64,000 nucleotides of DNA, from assembly GCA_016714025.1 (NCBI GenBank), contig JADJOB010000002.1, positions 355,501 through 419,500 on the forward strand, in the 5' to 3' direction. This document shows, one piece after another, positions 44,154 to 53,806 of this stretch (position 1 is the first letter of the stretch; each line of letters opens with the position of its first letter). Made by a program: the position numbers and the translations under genes. This DNA is from Saprospiraceae bacterium. GTDB lineage: Bacteria > Bacteroidota > Bacteroidia > Chitinophagales > Saprospiraceae. Below the pieces are notes generated by a model. That model made no database searches, was not told where the DNA came from, and was given only the letters and a program-made list of their open reading frames with translations.

Positions 44154-45827
44154 TTAAAATTCAAATCGCAATCGATCCAAATTCATTCGAATCCCTGTTG
44201 TGAACCAAAAACCAGATTGTTTTTTTAAACTGCTGTTTGAAGATCTGTAAAATAAATTTAAATCAATATAAGATTCCGGAAGTAGTTCATAAGATGTTTC
44301 CAAAATAAATGAACTTACTTTTTCCAAAATACCCTGTGTTAAATCATTATTATAATCCTTTATGCGGCTGTTGTAATTTTTTAAAATATTGCCTCCATAA
44401 TTTAGCTTATTATCATCCTGACCTTTGTGATAATAAATCCATTTGGTTTCAAGGTTTAATTTTTCGATTGGTTTATAATTCATTCTAAAAATAAACTCCT
44501 TAAAATTTGCTCCCAGAGGATGTGCTAAGGCCTGATTAAAATGACTGTAGTTTGCAAAACTATCCCTGAATGTATAAGTATATGGCCTTACCAGATTGCA
44601 CTCAGTTTGTATGTTGAATCTTTCAATGCCAAATGCATTCATATACTTGACACCGAGTTGAATTCCATACTTATTGCCCCACCAGCCGTTTTGCTTAATT
44701 AATTCCTTTAAAAGAAATTCATCAAACAAGATTTGCCCATAGATCGAAACTGTCTTTCTAAGAAGGACCTGTGATTGAAATCCCAAAAACACATTGTCTG
44801 GGCTCCCAAGTGAATGCTCAATAAATCGATACAGAATTACCGGATTTAAATATTGCAATTCAAATCCTTTACTTCGCTCAAACACAACGGACTCAAAGAA
44901 TCCTATATTCCAATTTTTTGTCAGATTTGCGCTTAAATAATGACTCGCTGTATACTTTTTGGGTAGCAGCCGATTTCCCTCACTGCCTATTGTTTCCGGA
45001 CTTAATTCCATAAATAAATTCTGATAATGCAATCGCCATATATTTGTATTAAACCGGAGATAGAATTGTGGCGCTGAAAAGTCCGATAAAAATAAACTCC
45101 TTAAACCATTTCCAATAAAATGCTTGCCATGACCCAAACTCAACTGAATGTGTCTGCTGAGATTGAAATTAACTGCTCCTTCTGCAAGCAAATAATCATA
45201 TCCATGATTAATATTTAATAATTTACTATTATAAGACTTATATAAACCAGTTCCGGGAATTGCATCGTATAAATTAATAAAACTGTCTACATAATTCGGG
45301 ACTTTAATTTGATTGTCCGTGATATCTGAATAAATACTTACTTTTTTATCAATTGTGAGTTTTAAACGAATTCCATGCCGGTTTGTAAACAATGTATTGC
45401 TTTCCTCATTTTGCCAACCACCGTGAATGTCTATCAATGGATTTATAGAAAATTGAAAATCCTTTCTATACACACTAAAAAAATTTCGGCCATCCCGATA
45501 CAAATAATTCGTACGAGTTTTTTCCCTTAGATTTTGAAAATAAATTTGGACAGCAGAATCTTTACTTGAACTTAGCTCATCAACATGTTTTCTTAGGAAA
45601 CTTTCTGCCAACAAAGTTGTATTCTTCTGATCCGTATTTAAATATTTAAAAACCTGCTCGGCGGTCTGAAGCGGACTTGCTGGAATGATAGCATTGTGCG
45701 TATTGAATAGATTTCCTGTGAGCAATTCAATTTGATCTAATAGTTGCTGATCTGACCTTAAAGGAAAAATCTGAGCATTCATATGCAGTCCCTGAAGAAG
45801 AAACCAGACTAGCGCATACTTTTTCAT
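44154..45827 (-). CDS. RemB-like outer-membrane protein
   Basis: 557 residues. A signal peptide (1-18, ending MNAQ) leads a long beta-rich protein of repeated aromatic strands (GNGLRSLFLSDFSAPQFYLRFNT, IGFFESVVFERSKGFELQYLNP). The GHGKHFIGNGLRSLFLSD stretch and overall length match the RemB/Wzi-like outer-membrane proteins, one of which takes part in Flavobacterium johnsoniae gliding. The last residue series LDRLRFEF is a typical barrel end. It overlaps lpxK by four bases (ATGA). Gliding itself is not shown; a capsule-assembly role is the alternative. Confidence 0.75.
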   Translation of the reverse strand: MKKYALVWFLLQGLHMNAQIFPLRSDQQLLDQIELLTGNLFNTHNAIIPASPLQTAEQVFKYLNTDQKNTTLLAESFLRKHVDELSSSKDSAVQIYFQNLREKTRTNYLYRDGRNFFSVYRKDFQFSINPLIDIHGGWQNEESNTLFTNRHGIRLKLTIDKKVSIYSDITDNQIKVPNYVDSFINLYDAIPGTGLYKSYNSKLLNINHGYDYLLAEGAVNFNLSRHIQLSLGHGKHFIGNGLRSLFLSDFSAPQFYLRFNTNIWRLHYQNLFMELSPETIGSEGNRLLPKKYTASHYLSANLTKNWNIGFFESVVFERSKGFELQYLNPVILYRFIEHSLGSPDNVFLGFQSQVLLRKTVSIYGQILFDEFLLKELIKQNGWWGNKYGIQLGVKYMNAFGIERFNIQTECNLVRPYTYTFRDSFANYSHFNQALAHPLGANFKEFIFRMNYKPIEKLNLETKWIYYHKGQDDNKLNYGGNILKNYNSRIKDYNNDLTQGILEKVSSFILETSYELLPESYIDLNLFYRSSNSSLKKQSGFWFTTGIRMNLDRLRFEF

Positions 45828-46879
45828 ACCTTAAATTCCAGGAGGTAATTTTTAATGTACTGATCAAATTCAATTTTGTTAAAAAAATCTACTTCAATCG
45901 GAATTGCATATACTTCTATTTGGTTAGATTCAAAATAATCTTTAAATCCAGTCAAACGGGTTGCATCCTTTTGAGTTGTCAATAACATTTTATTCGGATG
46001 TGAAATCTGTTGATGCTTCTGCAAAATTCCTGAAAGTTCAGTTTGTGTAAAATAATGATGATCCTCAAAATTAAAATCAGTTACCGAAGCAACTTCTTTT
46101 GATAAATAATTAAGAAGATAAAATGATTGTGCTATCGCACTAATTAAGGTAATATGCAATCCTGGATTTAAAACAAATTTTTGCTCTGGCTTTAAAATAT
46201 TATAAGGAATCCCATACTGAATCTTTGAGAAAAAAAGTTTCTGGTGTGCTTTAAGTTGCAACTTATCCCTCCAAACGGTTTCATCGGGCATTTCATCCGG
46301 ACATTTGCTTACAATTATACAGTCTGCTCTGGCTGCTCCAAACCGCCATTCTCGCAATCGCCCACTCGGCAATAAATAATCCTCTGAAAAAGGTTTATTG
46401 TATTCAGTTAAAAGAATTGAGAGTCCGGGTTTAACTGCCAAATGCTGAAAAGCATCATCTAATAATATTAATTTAAGATCCGGTAGGTTTCTCAACAATC
46501 TTGGAATGCCAATAGCTCTGCTTTCAGAAACTGCAACTGGTATTTCCGGAAAATTTAATTTGATCTGCTTAGGTTCATCTCCGCATTCTGAAACATTGGT
46601 ATCTGATTCCAATAATAAAAATCCCGCTGTTTTGCGTTTATATCCTCTGCTTAATACTGCGAGTTCAATATAATCCTGCAATAAGCGAATTAAATATTCA
46701 ATGTGGGGAGATTTACCTGTACCTCCAATTGTTAAATTGCCAACGGAAATTACCGGAAAGCTAAAATGTACAGGCTTAATAAGCCCTGAAAAAAATAAGG
46801 CCTGATAGAGACTGACGCCAATACCGTATAGAAATGAAAAAGGACTTAATAAAATGGCAATCAGTTTCTGCAAAATCAA
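45824..46879 (-). CDS. lpxK: Tetraacyldisaccharide 4'-kinase (LpxK)
   Basis: 351 residues. LpxK phosphorylates the 4' position of the lipid A disaccharide at the inner membrane. A hydrophobic N-terminus (~1-30) is followed by the P-loop GNLTIGGTGKSPH, then DDAFQHLAVKP with the catalytic-type acidic pair and LPSGRLREW. The start is TTG at 46879 (a second TTG lies six bases in); no ATG is available nearby. It abuts the PorT-type barrel gene with two bases between. This makes the run lpxK-remB-cinA-E2-OmpA-methyltransferase a likely single transcript. Confidence 0.95.
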   Translation of the reverse strand: MILQKLIAILLSPFSFLYGIGVSLYQALFFSGLIKPVHFSFPVISVGNLTIGGTGKSPHIEYLIRLLQDYIELAVLSRGYKRKTAGFLLLESDTNVSECGDEPKQIKLNFPEIPVAVSESRAIGIPRLLRNLPDLKLILLDDAFQHLAVKPGLSILLTEYNKPFSEDYLLPSGRLREWRFGAARADCIIVSKCPDEMPDETVWRDKLQLKAHQKLFFSKIQYGIPYNILKPEQKFVLNPGLHITLISAIAQSFYLLNYLSKEVASVTDFNFEDHHYFTQTELSGILQKHQQISHPNKMLLTTQKDATRLTGFKDYFESNQIEVYAIPIEVDFFNKIEFDQYIKNYLLEFKV

Positions 46880-46881
46880 GT

Positions 46882-47547
46882 TTATAGTTTAAAATGAAAA
46901 CCTACCTGGGGTAAGCCAAAGGTAAAATTACTTGACGGGCTCCGCAATCCTGGTTTTTTATCTGTTTTTTCTATATCGGTCAAAGAATAATCTGGTCGAA
47001 TCAATAATCGAATCGCGTATTTGCTAAAATTCATTTGAACTCCTAATCCAAGGACCAGTTCAATGGGGAGCGAATTGTAGAAGTCTTTTACATCTGCCAG
47101 TTTCGGACTATATGGACCAAATACCTGAGCTCTGGAGCTTTCAGCATTTAGCAGGACGCTAAACTGGAATCCAATTTGACTGACAATCGAAAACTTTTTG
47201 GATGGATCCGTTTGATAATTGAATAACAAAGGAATTTTCAGGTATTCCAAATTTGTTTTGTAATTAGCCAGCGAATTGCCTTCCGTTACATAGCGCTGTC
47301 CCTGAAAACTATATATAGCACCAGATTCCATACCGAATTTAGCGTTTAACTGATAGCCTGTATAGAATCCATAAGCTGACTTGATCGTACTTTCAAAGTT
47401 AAGTAAGCCCCCTTCATCAAAATCAGTGGATGAAAAAATCCAGGTACTTTGCAATGCAGCATTTGCCCCAATAAAAAAACGTTGTCCGATACCATTTTGG
47501 GTACAGCATAATCCAAGTAAAAAAGTAAAAATGATTGTGTTCTTCAT
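46882..47547 (-). CDS. PorT-family outer-membrane beta-barrel protein
   Basis: 221 residues. Signal peptide (1-21, ending TQNGIGQ), then an eight-strand-like barrel: RFFIGANAALQSTWIFSS, AYGFYTGYQLNAKFGMESGAIYSFQGQ, GLGVQMNFSKYAIRLLIRPDYSL, ending LPQVGFHFKL. It fits the PorT/OMP_b-brl_2 group, small barrels common in T9SS-containing genomes; only one such member is essential for T9SS and this one cannot be equated with it. The gene is two bases from lpxK. Confidence 0.82.
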   Translation of the reverse strand: MKNTIIFTFLLGLCCTQNGIGQRFFIGANAALQSTWIFSSTDFDEGGLLNFESTIKSAYGFYTGYQLNAKFGMESGAIYSFQGQRYVTEGNSLANYKTNLEYLKIPLLFNYQTDPSKKFSIVSQIGFQFSVLLNAESSRAQVFGPYSPKLADVKDFYNSLPIELVLGLGVQMNFSKYAIRLLIRPDYSLTDIEKTDKKPGLRSPSSNFTFGLPQVGFHFKL

Positions 47548-47574
47548 ATAAATTATTTATTTAAAAAATCAAGT

Positions 47575-48873
47575 TCAACAAGAGCGATGAACATGTTTCA
47601 TGGGGTGATTGAGGATTTCATTTCCGATCAGACAAGAACTGCATTTTTTTGCTATGCAATAACAGCGGTATAATTGAATTCCACCCTGACTCTGACCGGC
47701 GTGATCCATTGCAAAATTAAAACTTTTCCACATATATACAATATTGTTTTTCTCGGCTTTAAGACATTGCATCCAATCCAATGCCCGTTGGCAATAGGCA
47801 GGTTTTTGCTGAACCGTACCATATGCAAATAAAAACGGAATGACCACGTTAATTATCAATATTTCCTTTGTTTGTTTGCCAATAGCTGCCAAATTTTTAT
47901 ACCTGCAAGGTTTGGAGAATCCAACATGATCTTGCCAGTATATTCCTGGTGAAACATCAAAAATTAAATAAATTGATTTTAAATCTCCGGCTTCTACAAC
48001 TTGTGAAAACAGATGGGGCATTTTGTACAACAAAGCTGCCAATTGTGCAATGCGAAGGGATGGAAAATGGGCCGGTCGCAAGCGCAATAATTTCCATTGA
48101 AATGCATCCATAGTTTGCAAATCAAATTTCAATTGCTGATGTGTAAAGTTCTTACAAAGCATCTTGAAATACGCATCCTGACAAGGCTCCGAAAGCAATC
48201 CGGATACGCCAAAAAACAAAGATTGCAATTCAATTAAATCCGAACTGTTTTTTAGCACAAGCTGACGTGGTATTTTTGCTGTCAAACTATCCATGGCTCC
48301 GGAATTTACCGGCGCGACCATATAATGAGCCAGTTTCTTATAAAATAAATCTTCCCAGTCCCATTGATTTTGCAATAAATCAGCATTGATATTTTCTGTC
48401 TTTTGCTCCAGTCGTTCAACCATCATGCGTTCAATCTGTATAGATTTCAATTGAGTTGAAATGCCATCAAGAAATGAATGACAAGCGATAGAATCGTTAT
48501 GATTCATTAAGTTTTCATACCGATCCAATAGTTCCTGGTCTACAAAGTTTTTTAATTCAAGACAGGGTAAAACTCGATCCTTAAACTGTACCTCTTTATC
48601 GTGAATCCAGACGATGTGCAAGATTATGTTTTGATAATTTGGATCAGTATCATGCTGGTGAGCAAGCCAATCAGATGACTTGATATGAATTTCAACATGG
48701 CCATTCCAAATAACTCCATCTATTTGGATTTTGGCAAACAAAAAATCAGGTCCTTGGTTTGTGTTAAACAGGCCAGGATTGATTACAGACACAGGAAGTC
48801 CATTGGATAAATACAAGGGCTTATCCAATACTGTTTTAGACCTCCAAATGAATTGGATCAGGTCTTCTCGCAT
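47575..48873 (-). CDS. DUF2851 family protein
   Basis: 432 residues. The family signature GHVEIHIKSSDWLAHQHDTDPNYQNIILHIVW is present at ~58-90, and the C-terminus has a Cys cluster (CYCIAKKCSSCLIGNEIL) that could bind a metal. No signal peptide, so cytosolic. DUF2851 proteins are conserved in Bacteroidota and have no established function. It lies between folA (54-base gap) and the PorT-family barrel gene (28-base gap) on the same strand. Confidence 0.82.
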   Translation of the reverse strand: MREDLIQFIWRSKTVLDKPLYLSNGLPVSVINPGLFNTNQGPDFLFAKIQIDGVIWNGHVEIHIKSSDWLAHQHDTDPNYQNIILHIVWIHDKEVQFKDRVLPCLELKNFVDQELLDRYENLMNHNDSIACHSFLDGISTQLKSIQIERMMVERLEQKTENINADLLQNQWDWEDLFYKKLAHYMVAPVNSGAMDSLTAKIPRQLVLKNSSDLIELQSLFFGVSGLLSEPCQDAYFKMLCKNFTHQQLKFDLQTMDAFQWKLLRLRPAHFPSLRIAQLAALLYKMPHLFSQVVEAGDLKSIYLIFDVSPGIYWQDHVGFSKPCRYKNLAAIGKQTKEILIINVVIPFLFAYGTVQQKPAYCQRALDWMQCLKAEKNNIVYMWKSFNFAMDHAGQSQGGIQLYRCYCIAKKCSSCLIGNEILNHPMKHVHRSC

Positions 48874-48926
48874 AGATTAGAATTTAGGTGTTCTTAAAAA
48901 ATCGTGTTATCTTTTTACATACTCCT

Positions 48927-49418
48927 TTATTTTTTATCAAATACTAAAAACGAATAATTCATTTCATTTGAATCATCTTTTGTGAAATGCTGTTCAGAAA
49001 TCAAGGTCCAATCATTCATTTCCAATTCCGGAAAAAATGTATCGCCTTCACAATCGATATCCACTTTTGTAATATAGAGCCGATTCCAAAGATGCGCAGT
49101 TTGCTTGTAAATTTCACCTCCACCGATGATAAATAATTCCGATTCCCCTATTTTTTGAGCGAGATACAGGCCTTCATTGATTGAATGAGCTGTTAAACAA
49201 TTTGAAACTATAAAATAAGGGTCCCTTGTAACGATAATATTGGTTCTCAACGGCAATGGTCTTCCAATACTTTCATAACATTTTCTTCCCATGAGGATGC
49301 AATGGCCTTTGGTAACTTTTTTAAAATACTTAAGATCTGCAGGCAAATACCAGGGGATCTGATTTTCAAAACCAATGATCCCTTTAGAATTCATTGCTAC
49401 AATACACGAGATTTTCAT
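48927..49418 (-). CDS. folA: Dihydrofolate reductase
   Basis: 163 residues, usual size. It reduces dihydrofolate with NADPH for thymidylate and purine synthesis. Hallmarks: MNSKGIIGFENQIPWYLPADLKYFKKVT (the W and DL of the substrate pocket), GRKCYESIGRPLPLRTNIIVTRD (NADPH motif) and FIIGGGEIYKQ. The ATG overlaps the PBP2 stop by four bases, so it is coupled to the elongasome operon. No thyA is in the window. Confidence 0.95.
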   Translation of the reverse strand: MKISCIVAMNSKGIIGFENQIPWYLPADLKYFKKVTKGHCILMGRKCYESIGRPLPLRTNIIVTRDPYFIVSNCLTAHSINEGLYLAQKIGESELFIIGGGEIYKQTAHLWNRLYITKVDIDCEGDTFFPELEMNDWTLISEQHFTKDDSNEMNYSFLVFDKK

Positions 49419-51271
49419 GTCTTGGGTTTTTTGGAAATGAGGTCTATTTTCATCATCTTTTCCTGCAAATCCAGTCTGTTAATTTTACGTTTCAGGTATT
49501 TTTCAATCATCAAAGAGGCGATGGGTGCTGCTACGTTTCCTCCCCATCCCGCATTTTCAACATAAACTGCAATGGCTATTTTCGGATTTTCACGTGGAGC
49601 AAATGCAAAAAATACAGAATGGTCATCTCCATGTGGATTTTGTGAAGTTCCGGTTTTTCCACAAGTAACAATTTCCGGATTGTAGGCTTTAGATGCAGTC
49701 CCTCCCCGAATTGCAAGTTCCATCCCTTCTACAACGGGTTCAAAATAGTTTTTGTCAATCGGAACCGTATTTGGGGTTCGGTATTTTTCTGGAATTAAAA
49801 TAGATTCACTATTAAACCCTTTAACCAGATGCGGTGTAAAAAAATACCCTCTGTTGGCAATGATCGCAGCTAAATTAGCCATTTGAATGGTGCTGAGCAA
49901 CAATTCACCCTGACCAATTCCTACAGAAACAAAATAAGTGGAACGCCATTGATCCGTTTTATACAAACGGGTATAATATTCGGAGGTAGGAATAAATCCA
50001 CCGCTTTCTGTTGCCACATCGGTGTATAAAGGTTTGCCCAATCCGAATGCATTTAAATACTTTACCAAAAGATCCAAACCAAATTGCGGTTTATTAAATC
50101 CTTTTATTTCAATTAAATCTCTGAATGTTTGTATAAAATACGAATTGCATGAATGCTGAAGTGCTACTGAAAGTTTATATGGAGCCGGGTGATTGTGACA
50201 ACCATAAGATACATTTTTATAATAATAAGCACCCGAACAAGGATGTGCGGTGTGTTCATTCAACACGCCTTCCTGCAATGCAATTAATGCCAAAATTGGT
50301 TTGAATATAGAACCGGGTGGATATTTTGCATTAGAAGATCGGTCAAATAAGGGTTTAAGAGAATCTCTTAACAAATATGCATACGCTAAGCCTCGGTTGT
50401 TTTGAATGGAAAGTAAATTTGGATTATACGTTGGTGCAGTAATTTGGCATAAGATTTCACCTGTTGCGGGTTCGATTGCTACGATACCACCAACCTTGTT
50501 TTTCATCAGGGTATCTCCAAATTGTTGTAATTCCAAATCAATCCCGAGAATCGCATCCAATCCTGAATTTGCTTTTCGGTCCAGCTTACCATATTCAAAC
50601 GGTCCGACTTCTCGTCCCAGATTATCTTTTAATACAAATTCTACCCCATTGGTACCGCGAATTTCTTCTTCATAAAATTTTTCCAGACCTGCGGTTCCAA
50701 TATAATCTCCCGGCTTATACAAACCATCCGATCGATCAATATCATCTTTATTTACTTCGCTGATATATCCTAAAAAATTAGAACCATGTGGTTGGGGATA
50801 TTCACGTATGGACCGGAGCAATCCATCAAACCCCGGAAACCGAAATGCATTTTCCTGAAATGGAAGGAATACATCCAATGGAATGCTTTTCAAAAAAACA
50901 AATGGAATCGATTTACTGTATTTTCCTGACTTCCAGTCTTTTTCCATATTTGACTGAAAAGTTTCCTTGCTTATGTGCAAGAGTTCACAAAACATATTGG
51001 TATCCATCGATGGACTAACATCCTTATACGTGACATACAAATCATAAGTCGGATAATTTATAACCAATATTTTACCATTCCGGTCATAAAACAGTCCTCT
51101 GGGTGGATAGATAATGTTTTGATTTAATGTTATTGAACTTGCCTTATTCGAATAATAAGGATTGAACAACTGAATTTTTGCCAACGTGAAAATCAAACCA
51201 ATTGCACTGCATATAATAAATCCCATAAGGACTTGGTAGCGCAAAATTCGTTTATCTTCCATGGGCATCAA
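49415..51271 (-). CDS. mrdA: Penicillin-binding protein 2 (elongasome transpeptidase)
   Basis: 618 residues. One N-terminal TM (~12-32), a dimerisation/pedestal region with YPPRGLFYDRNGKIL, and a transpeptidase domain with SIFK (serine nucleophile, in AKYPPGSIFKPI), SCN (HSCNSYF) and KTG (CGKTGTSQ). It cross-links peptidoglycan during cell elongation together with MreBCD and RodA. It overlaps mreD and folA by four bases each. RodA, its usual polymerase partner, is not encoded next to it. Confidence 0.96.
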   Translation of the reverse strand: MMPMEDKRILRYQVLMGFIICSAIGLIFTLAKIQLFNPYYSNKASSITLNQNIIYPPRGLFYDRNGKILVINYPTYDLYVTYKDVSPSMDTNMFCELLHISKETFQSNMEKDWKSGKYSKSIPFVFLKSIPLDVFLPFQENAFRFPGFDGLLRSIREYPQPHGSNFLGYISEVNKDDIDRSDGLYKPGDYIGTAGLEKFYEEEIRGTNGVEFVLKDNLGREVGPFEYGKLDRKANSGLDAILGIDLELQQFGDTLMKNKVGGIVAIEPATGEILCQITAPTYNPNLLSIQNNRGLAYAYLLRDSLKPLFDRSSNAKYPPGSIFKPILALIALQEGVLNEHTAHPCSGAYYYKNVSYGCHNHPAPYKLSVALQHSCNSYFIQTFRDLIEIKGFNKPQFGLDLLVKYLNAFGLGKPLYTDVATESGGFIPTSEYYTRLYKTDQWRSTYFVSVGIGQGELLLSTIQMANLAAIIANRGYFFTPHLVKGFNSESILIPEKYRTPNTVPIDKNYFEPVVEGMELAIRGGTASKAYNPEIVTCGKTGTSQNPHGDDHSVFFAFAPRENPKIAIAVYVENAGWGGNVAAPIASLMIEKYLKRKINRLDLQEKMMKIDLISKKPKT

Positions 51272-51792
51272 TTGGACTTAAAACTATAAAACAATTGAAG
51301 TAAGAAAATGATAATCGTTGATACAAAAAAACTTAAAATCGTTTTCACCATAATTTCTCCAATATAAACAAAGGTGAATACCTGTAAAATAAAATATGAA
51401 AGGAAATAAACCAATAACAAGCTGCTTGCATATTTAGCAAACCAAATAATTCCTAAATCACTGATAGTTGGACTCATATCCAATTGATATCCATTTTTAG
51501 GTTCAAAAATCCGAAACATCAATGGCCTGAGAACCACCATCCATAAACATGCACCGGCGTGTACACCGGGTGACATGTAAAATAAGTCCACTATAAAACC
51601 AACGATGAATGCAATTAAAATTATAAAAAACTGTGGAATTCGAAATGGCAAAGTCAACAAAACAACCGGATAAATAAGAATAAAAATAAAATTCTGATTA
51701 CTTCCACTTAAATGAATTTCTTTTAATACGAAAACCTGCAATCCTATATAAAACAGGAATCGAAGTGTCGTTGCCATCCAGATATTATTCAT
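51268..51792 (-). CDS. mreD: Rod shape-determining protein MreD
   Basis: 174 residues with five or six TM segments and the family-like GFIVDLFYMSPGVHAGACLWM loop. MreD is an inner-membrane part of the elongasome. It is identified by composition, topology and position between mreC and PBP2; sequence alone is weakly conserved. It overlaps mreC by eight bases and mrdA by four. Confidence 0.88.
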   Translation of the reverse strand: MNNIWMATTLRFLFYIGLQVFVLKEIHLSGSNQNFIFILIYPVVLLTLPFRIPQFFIILIAFIVGFIVDLFYMSPGVHAGACLWMVVLRPLMFRIFEPKNGYQLDMSPTISDLGIIWFAKYASSLLLVYFLSYFILQVFTFVYIGEIMVKTILSFFVSTIIIFLLQLFYSFKSN

Positions 51793-52612
51793 AGTGCAGG
51801 GATTTTTTTTCCAATCCTTCCTTCTCCCCTTTGTCTTTATTTAAAACGACATATACCTGATCCAGATTGGTCATTGACTGACTGAGTTTAACATTTATTT
51901 TATAGGTGAAAGATCCTTCCTCTTTTTTATATACATCTACGACACCAATCATTAAATCCTTTGGAAAAATCACTGAATAGCCGCTGGTAACCACTGTATC
52001 CCCCAATCGCACATCCGCATAATTTTGAATGGCCATCAAATTCATAATAGATGGATCCTTTCCATTCCAAACCAAAGGTCCAAAAAATCCACAACGCTTT
52101 AATCTGGAGCTGATGTTAGAACCACTATGAAGTAAAGACATGACCAAAGCATAAGATGCACTTGTATCCGTTACAATTCCCACAATTCCTTTAGATGTAA
52201 TTACTCCCATTCCGGGTGCAATTTGATCCTTGCCCCCTTTATCGAGCGTAATCATATTATTTCTTTTTTCGAGTGAATTGTTGATTACCCGAGCTTGTAT
52301 GAGTTGATAGGAGGCCCGCACATTTTCAATGAGGCTGTCTGGGTTATGATTTTTATACGGTCGATTTATTTGTTCACTTAAAAGACGTGCATTTTCATTT
52401 GCAATGCTATCATACCGTGCGCGCAATCCAAAATAATCAATCGTCTTTTGATATTTATTTTGTATTCCACTTGCCATCAGTTGATAAGAATGGAGGTAAA
52501 TTTTTTGTTGATTCTGGTTAAACTTTACCACCCAAAACAGACAGAGCGCCTGTAGAAGTACAAACAATACAGCTGAACCGTTTTGGACAATTATATTTAG
52601 AATTCTCCACAT
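51785..52612 (-). CDS. mreC: Rod shape-determining protein MreC
   Basis: 275 residues. An N-terminal TM (~13-33) is followed by a coiled coil (~55-105) and the MreC beta domain (VINNSLEKRNNMITLDKGGKDQIAPGMGVITSKGIVG and SNISSRLKRCGFFGPLVWNG). It is the periplasmic organiser of the elongasome that contacts PBP2. It lies 52 bases after mreB. Confidence 0.94.
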   Translation of the reverse strand: MWRILNIIVQNGSAVLFVLLQALCLFWVVKFNQNQQKIYLHSYQLMASGIQNKYQKTIDYFGLRARYDSIANENARLLSEQINRPYKNHNPDSLIENVRASYQLIQARVINNSLEKRNNMITLDKGGKDQIAPGMGVITSKGIVGIVTDTSASYALVMSLLHSGSNISSRLKRCGFFGPLVWNGKDPSIMNLMAIQNYADVRLGDTVVTSGYSVIFPKDLMIGVVDVYKKEEGSFTYKINVKLSQSMTNLDQVYVVLNKDKGEKEGLEKKSLHYE

Positions 52613-52664
52613 GGCTTATCGCTTAGCTCATTGCCAGATCAATAATAAATGGCGGACATTGCAG

Positions 52665-53696
52665 TTAAATGCTCTTCCGGTCAATGAGAAATGAAAAACG
52701 GTCTGTATTTTTTAAAGCAATACCAGTTCCTCTCACAACGGCTCTTAAGGGATCTTGTGCTACAATTACAGGAAGTTTTGTTTTTAAAGACAAACGTTTA
52801 TCCAAACCTCTTAACAAAGCCCCACCTCCTGTCAAATACAATCCGGTCCGATAAATATCTGATGAAAGTTCAGGTGGCGTTAATTCAAGAGCCTTCAAAA
52901 CAGCCTCCTCAATTTTCATGATTGATTTATCAAGTGCTTCAGCAGTTTCTTCATATTTAATAATAATCTGTCTTGGGATCCCGGTCATTAAGTCCCGGCC
53001 ATTAATTGGATACGGATCCGGTGGATTATCAAGCGTTTTTAAAGCAGAACCGATGTGTATTTTCATTTGCTCAGCCGTACGCTCTCCAATCAACATATTA
53101 TGTTCCCGGCGCATGTAATCTATGATATCCCCGGTAAATTCATCCCCTGCAACCCGTATGGATTGATCGCAAACGATACCCGATAAGGCAATTACGGCAA
53201 TTTCGGTTGTTCCCCCTCCAATATCAATCACCATGTTTCCAATTGGCTCTTCCACGTCGAGGCCAATACCAAGAGCTGCTGCCATGGGTTCATGGATCAA
53301 ATAGGTTTCTTTAGAATCCACATGGTCTGCTGAATCAAAAACCGCTCTTTTTTCAACCTCGGTAATCCCGGATGGGATACAGATGACCATTCGGAGATGG
53401 GTGAAAAAGCGTCGTTTGGTTCCGATCATGTTGATCATTCCCTGAATCATTGCTTCAGCTGCCTGAAAATCGGCAATTACTCCATCTTTCAACGGTCTGA
53501 TCGTTTCAATGTTTTTATGGGTTTTCTCATGCATTTGCATGGCTTTATTGCCCACAGCGATTACTTCGCCTGATTTTTTATCTATAGCAACAATCGAGGG
53601 TTCGTCTACAACGACCTTATCATCTTGTATAATTAAGGTATTGGCAGTTCCCAGGTCAACAGCCAATTCCTGAACAAATAAATTAAATACTTTCAT
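52665..53696 (-). CDS. mreB: Rod shape-determining protein MreB
   Basis: 343 residues. An actin-like ATPase that forms membrane filaments guiding lateral wall synthesis. Phosphate 1 DLGTANTLI, phosphate 2 DIGGGTTEIAVI and the adenosine motif GGGALLRGLD are present. First gene of the operon mreB-mreC-mreD-mrdA-folA, with a 110-base upstream gap to the M16-like gene that has no clear TAnnTTTG box. Confidence 0.97.
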   Translation of the reverse strand: MKVFNLFVQELAVDLGTANTLIIQDDKVVVDEPSIVAIDKKSGEVIAVGNKAMQMHEKTHKNIETIRPLKDGVIADFQAAEAMIQGMINMIGTKRRFFTHLRMVICIPSGITEVEKRAVFDSADHVDSKETYLIHEPMAAALGIGLDVEEPIGNMVIDIGGGTTEIAVIALSGIVCDQSIRVAGDEFTGDIIDYMRREHNMLIGERTAEQMKIHIGSALKTLDNPPDPYPINGRDLMTGIPRQIIIKYEETAEALDKSIMKIEEAVLKALELTPPELSSDIYRTGLYLTGGGALLRGLDKRLSLKTKLPVIVAQDPLRAVVRGTGIALKNTDRFSFLIDRKSI

Positions 53697-53806
53697 TTAT
53701 AATAAACTGGTCTAAAAAATAACAATAATCAATCCAAAAAAGGGTAAAATTTAAAATCGTGATGATTTTCAGGGAAAGTCTGCAAAATTACAACAAATTC
53801 AGCAAA

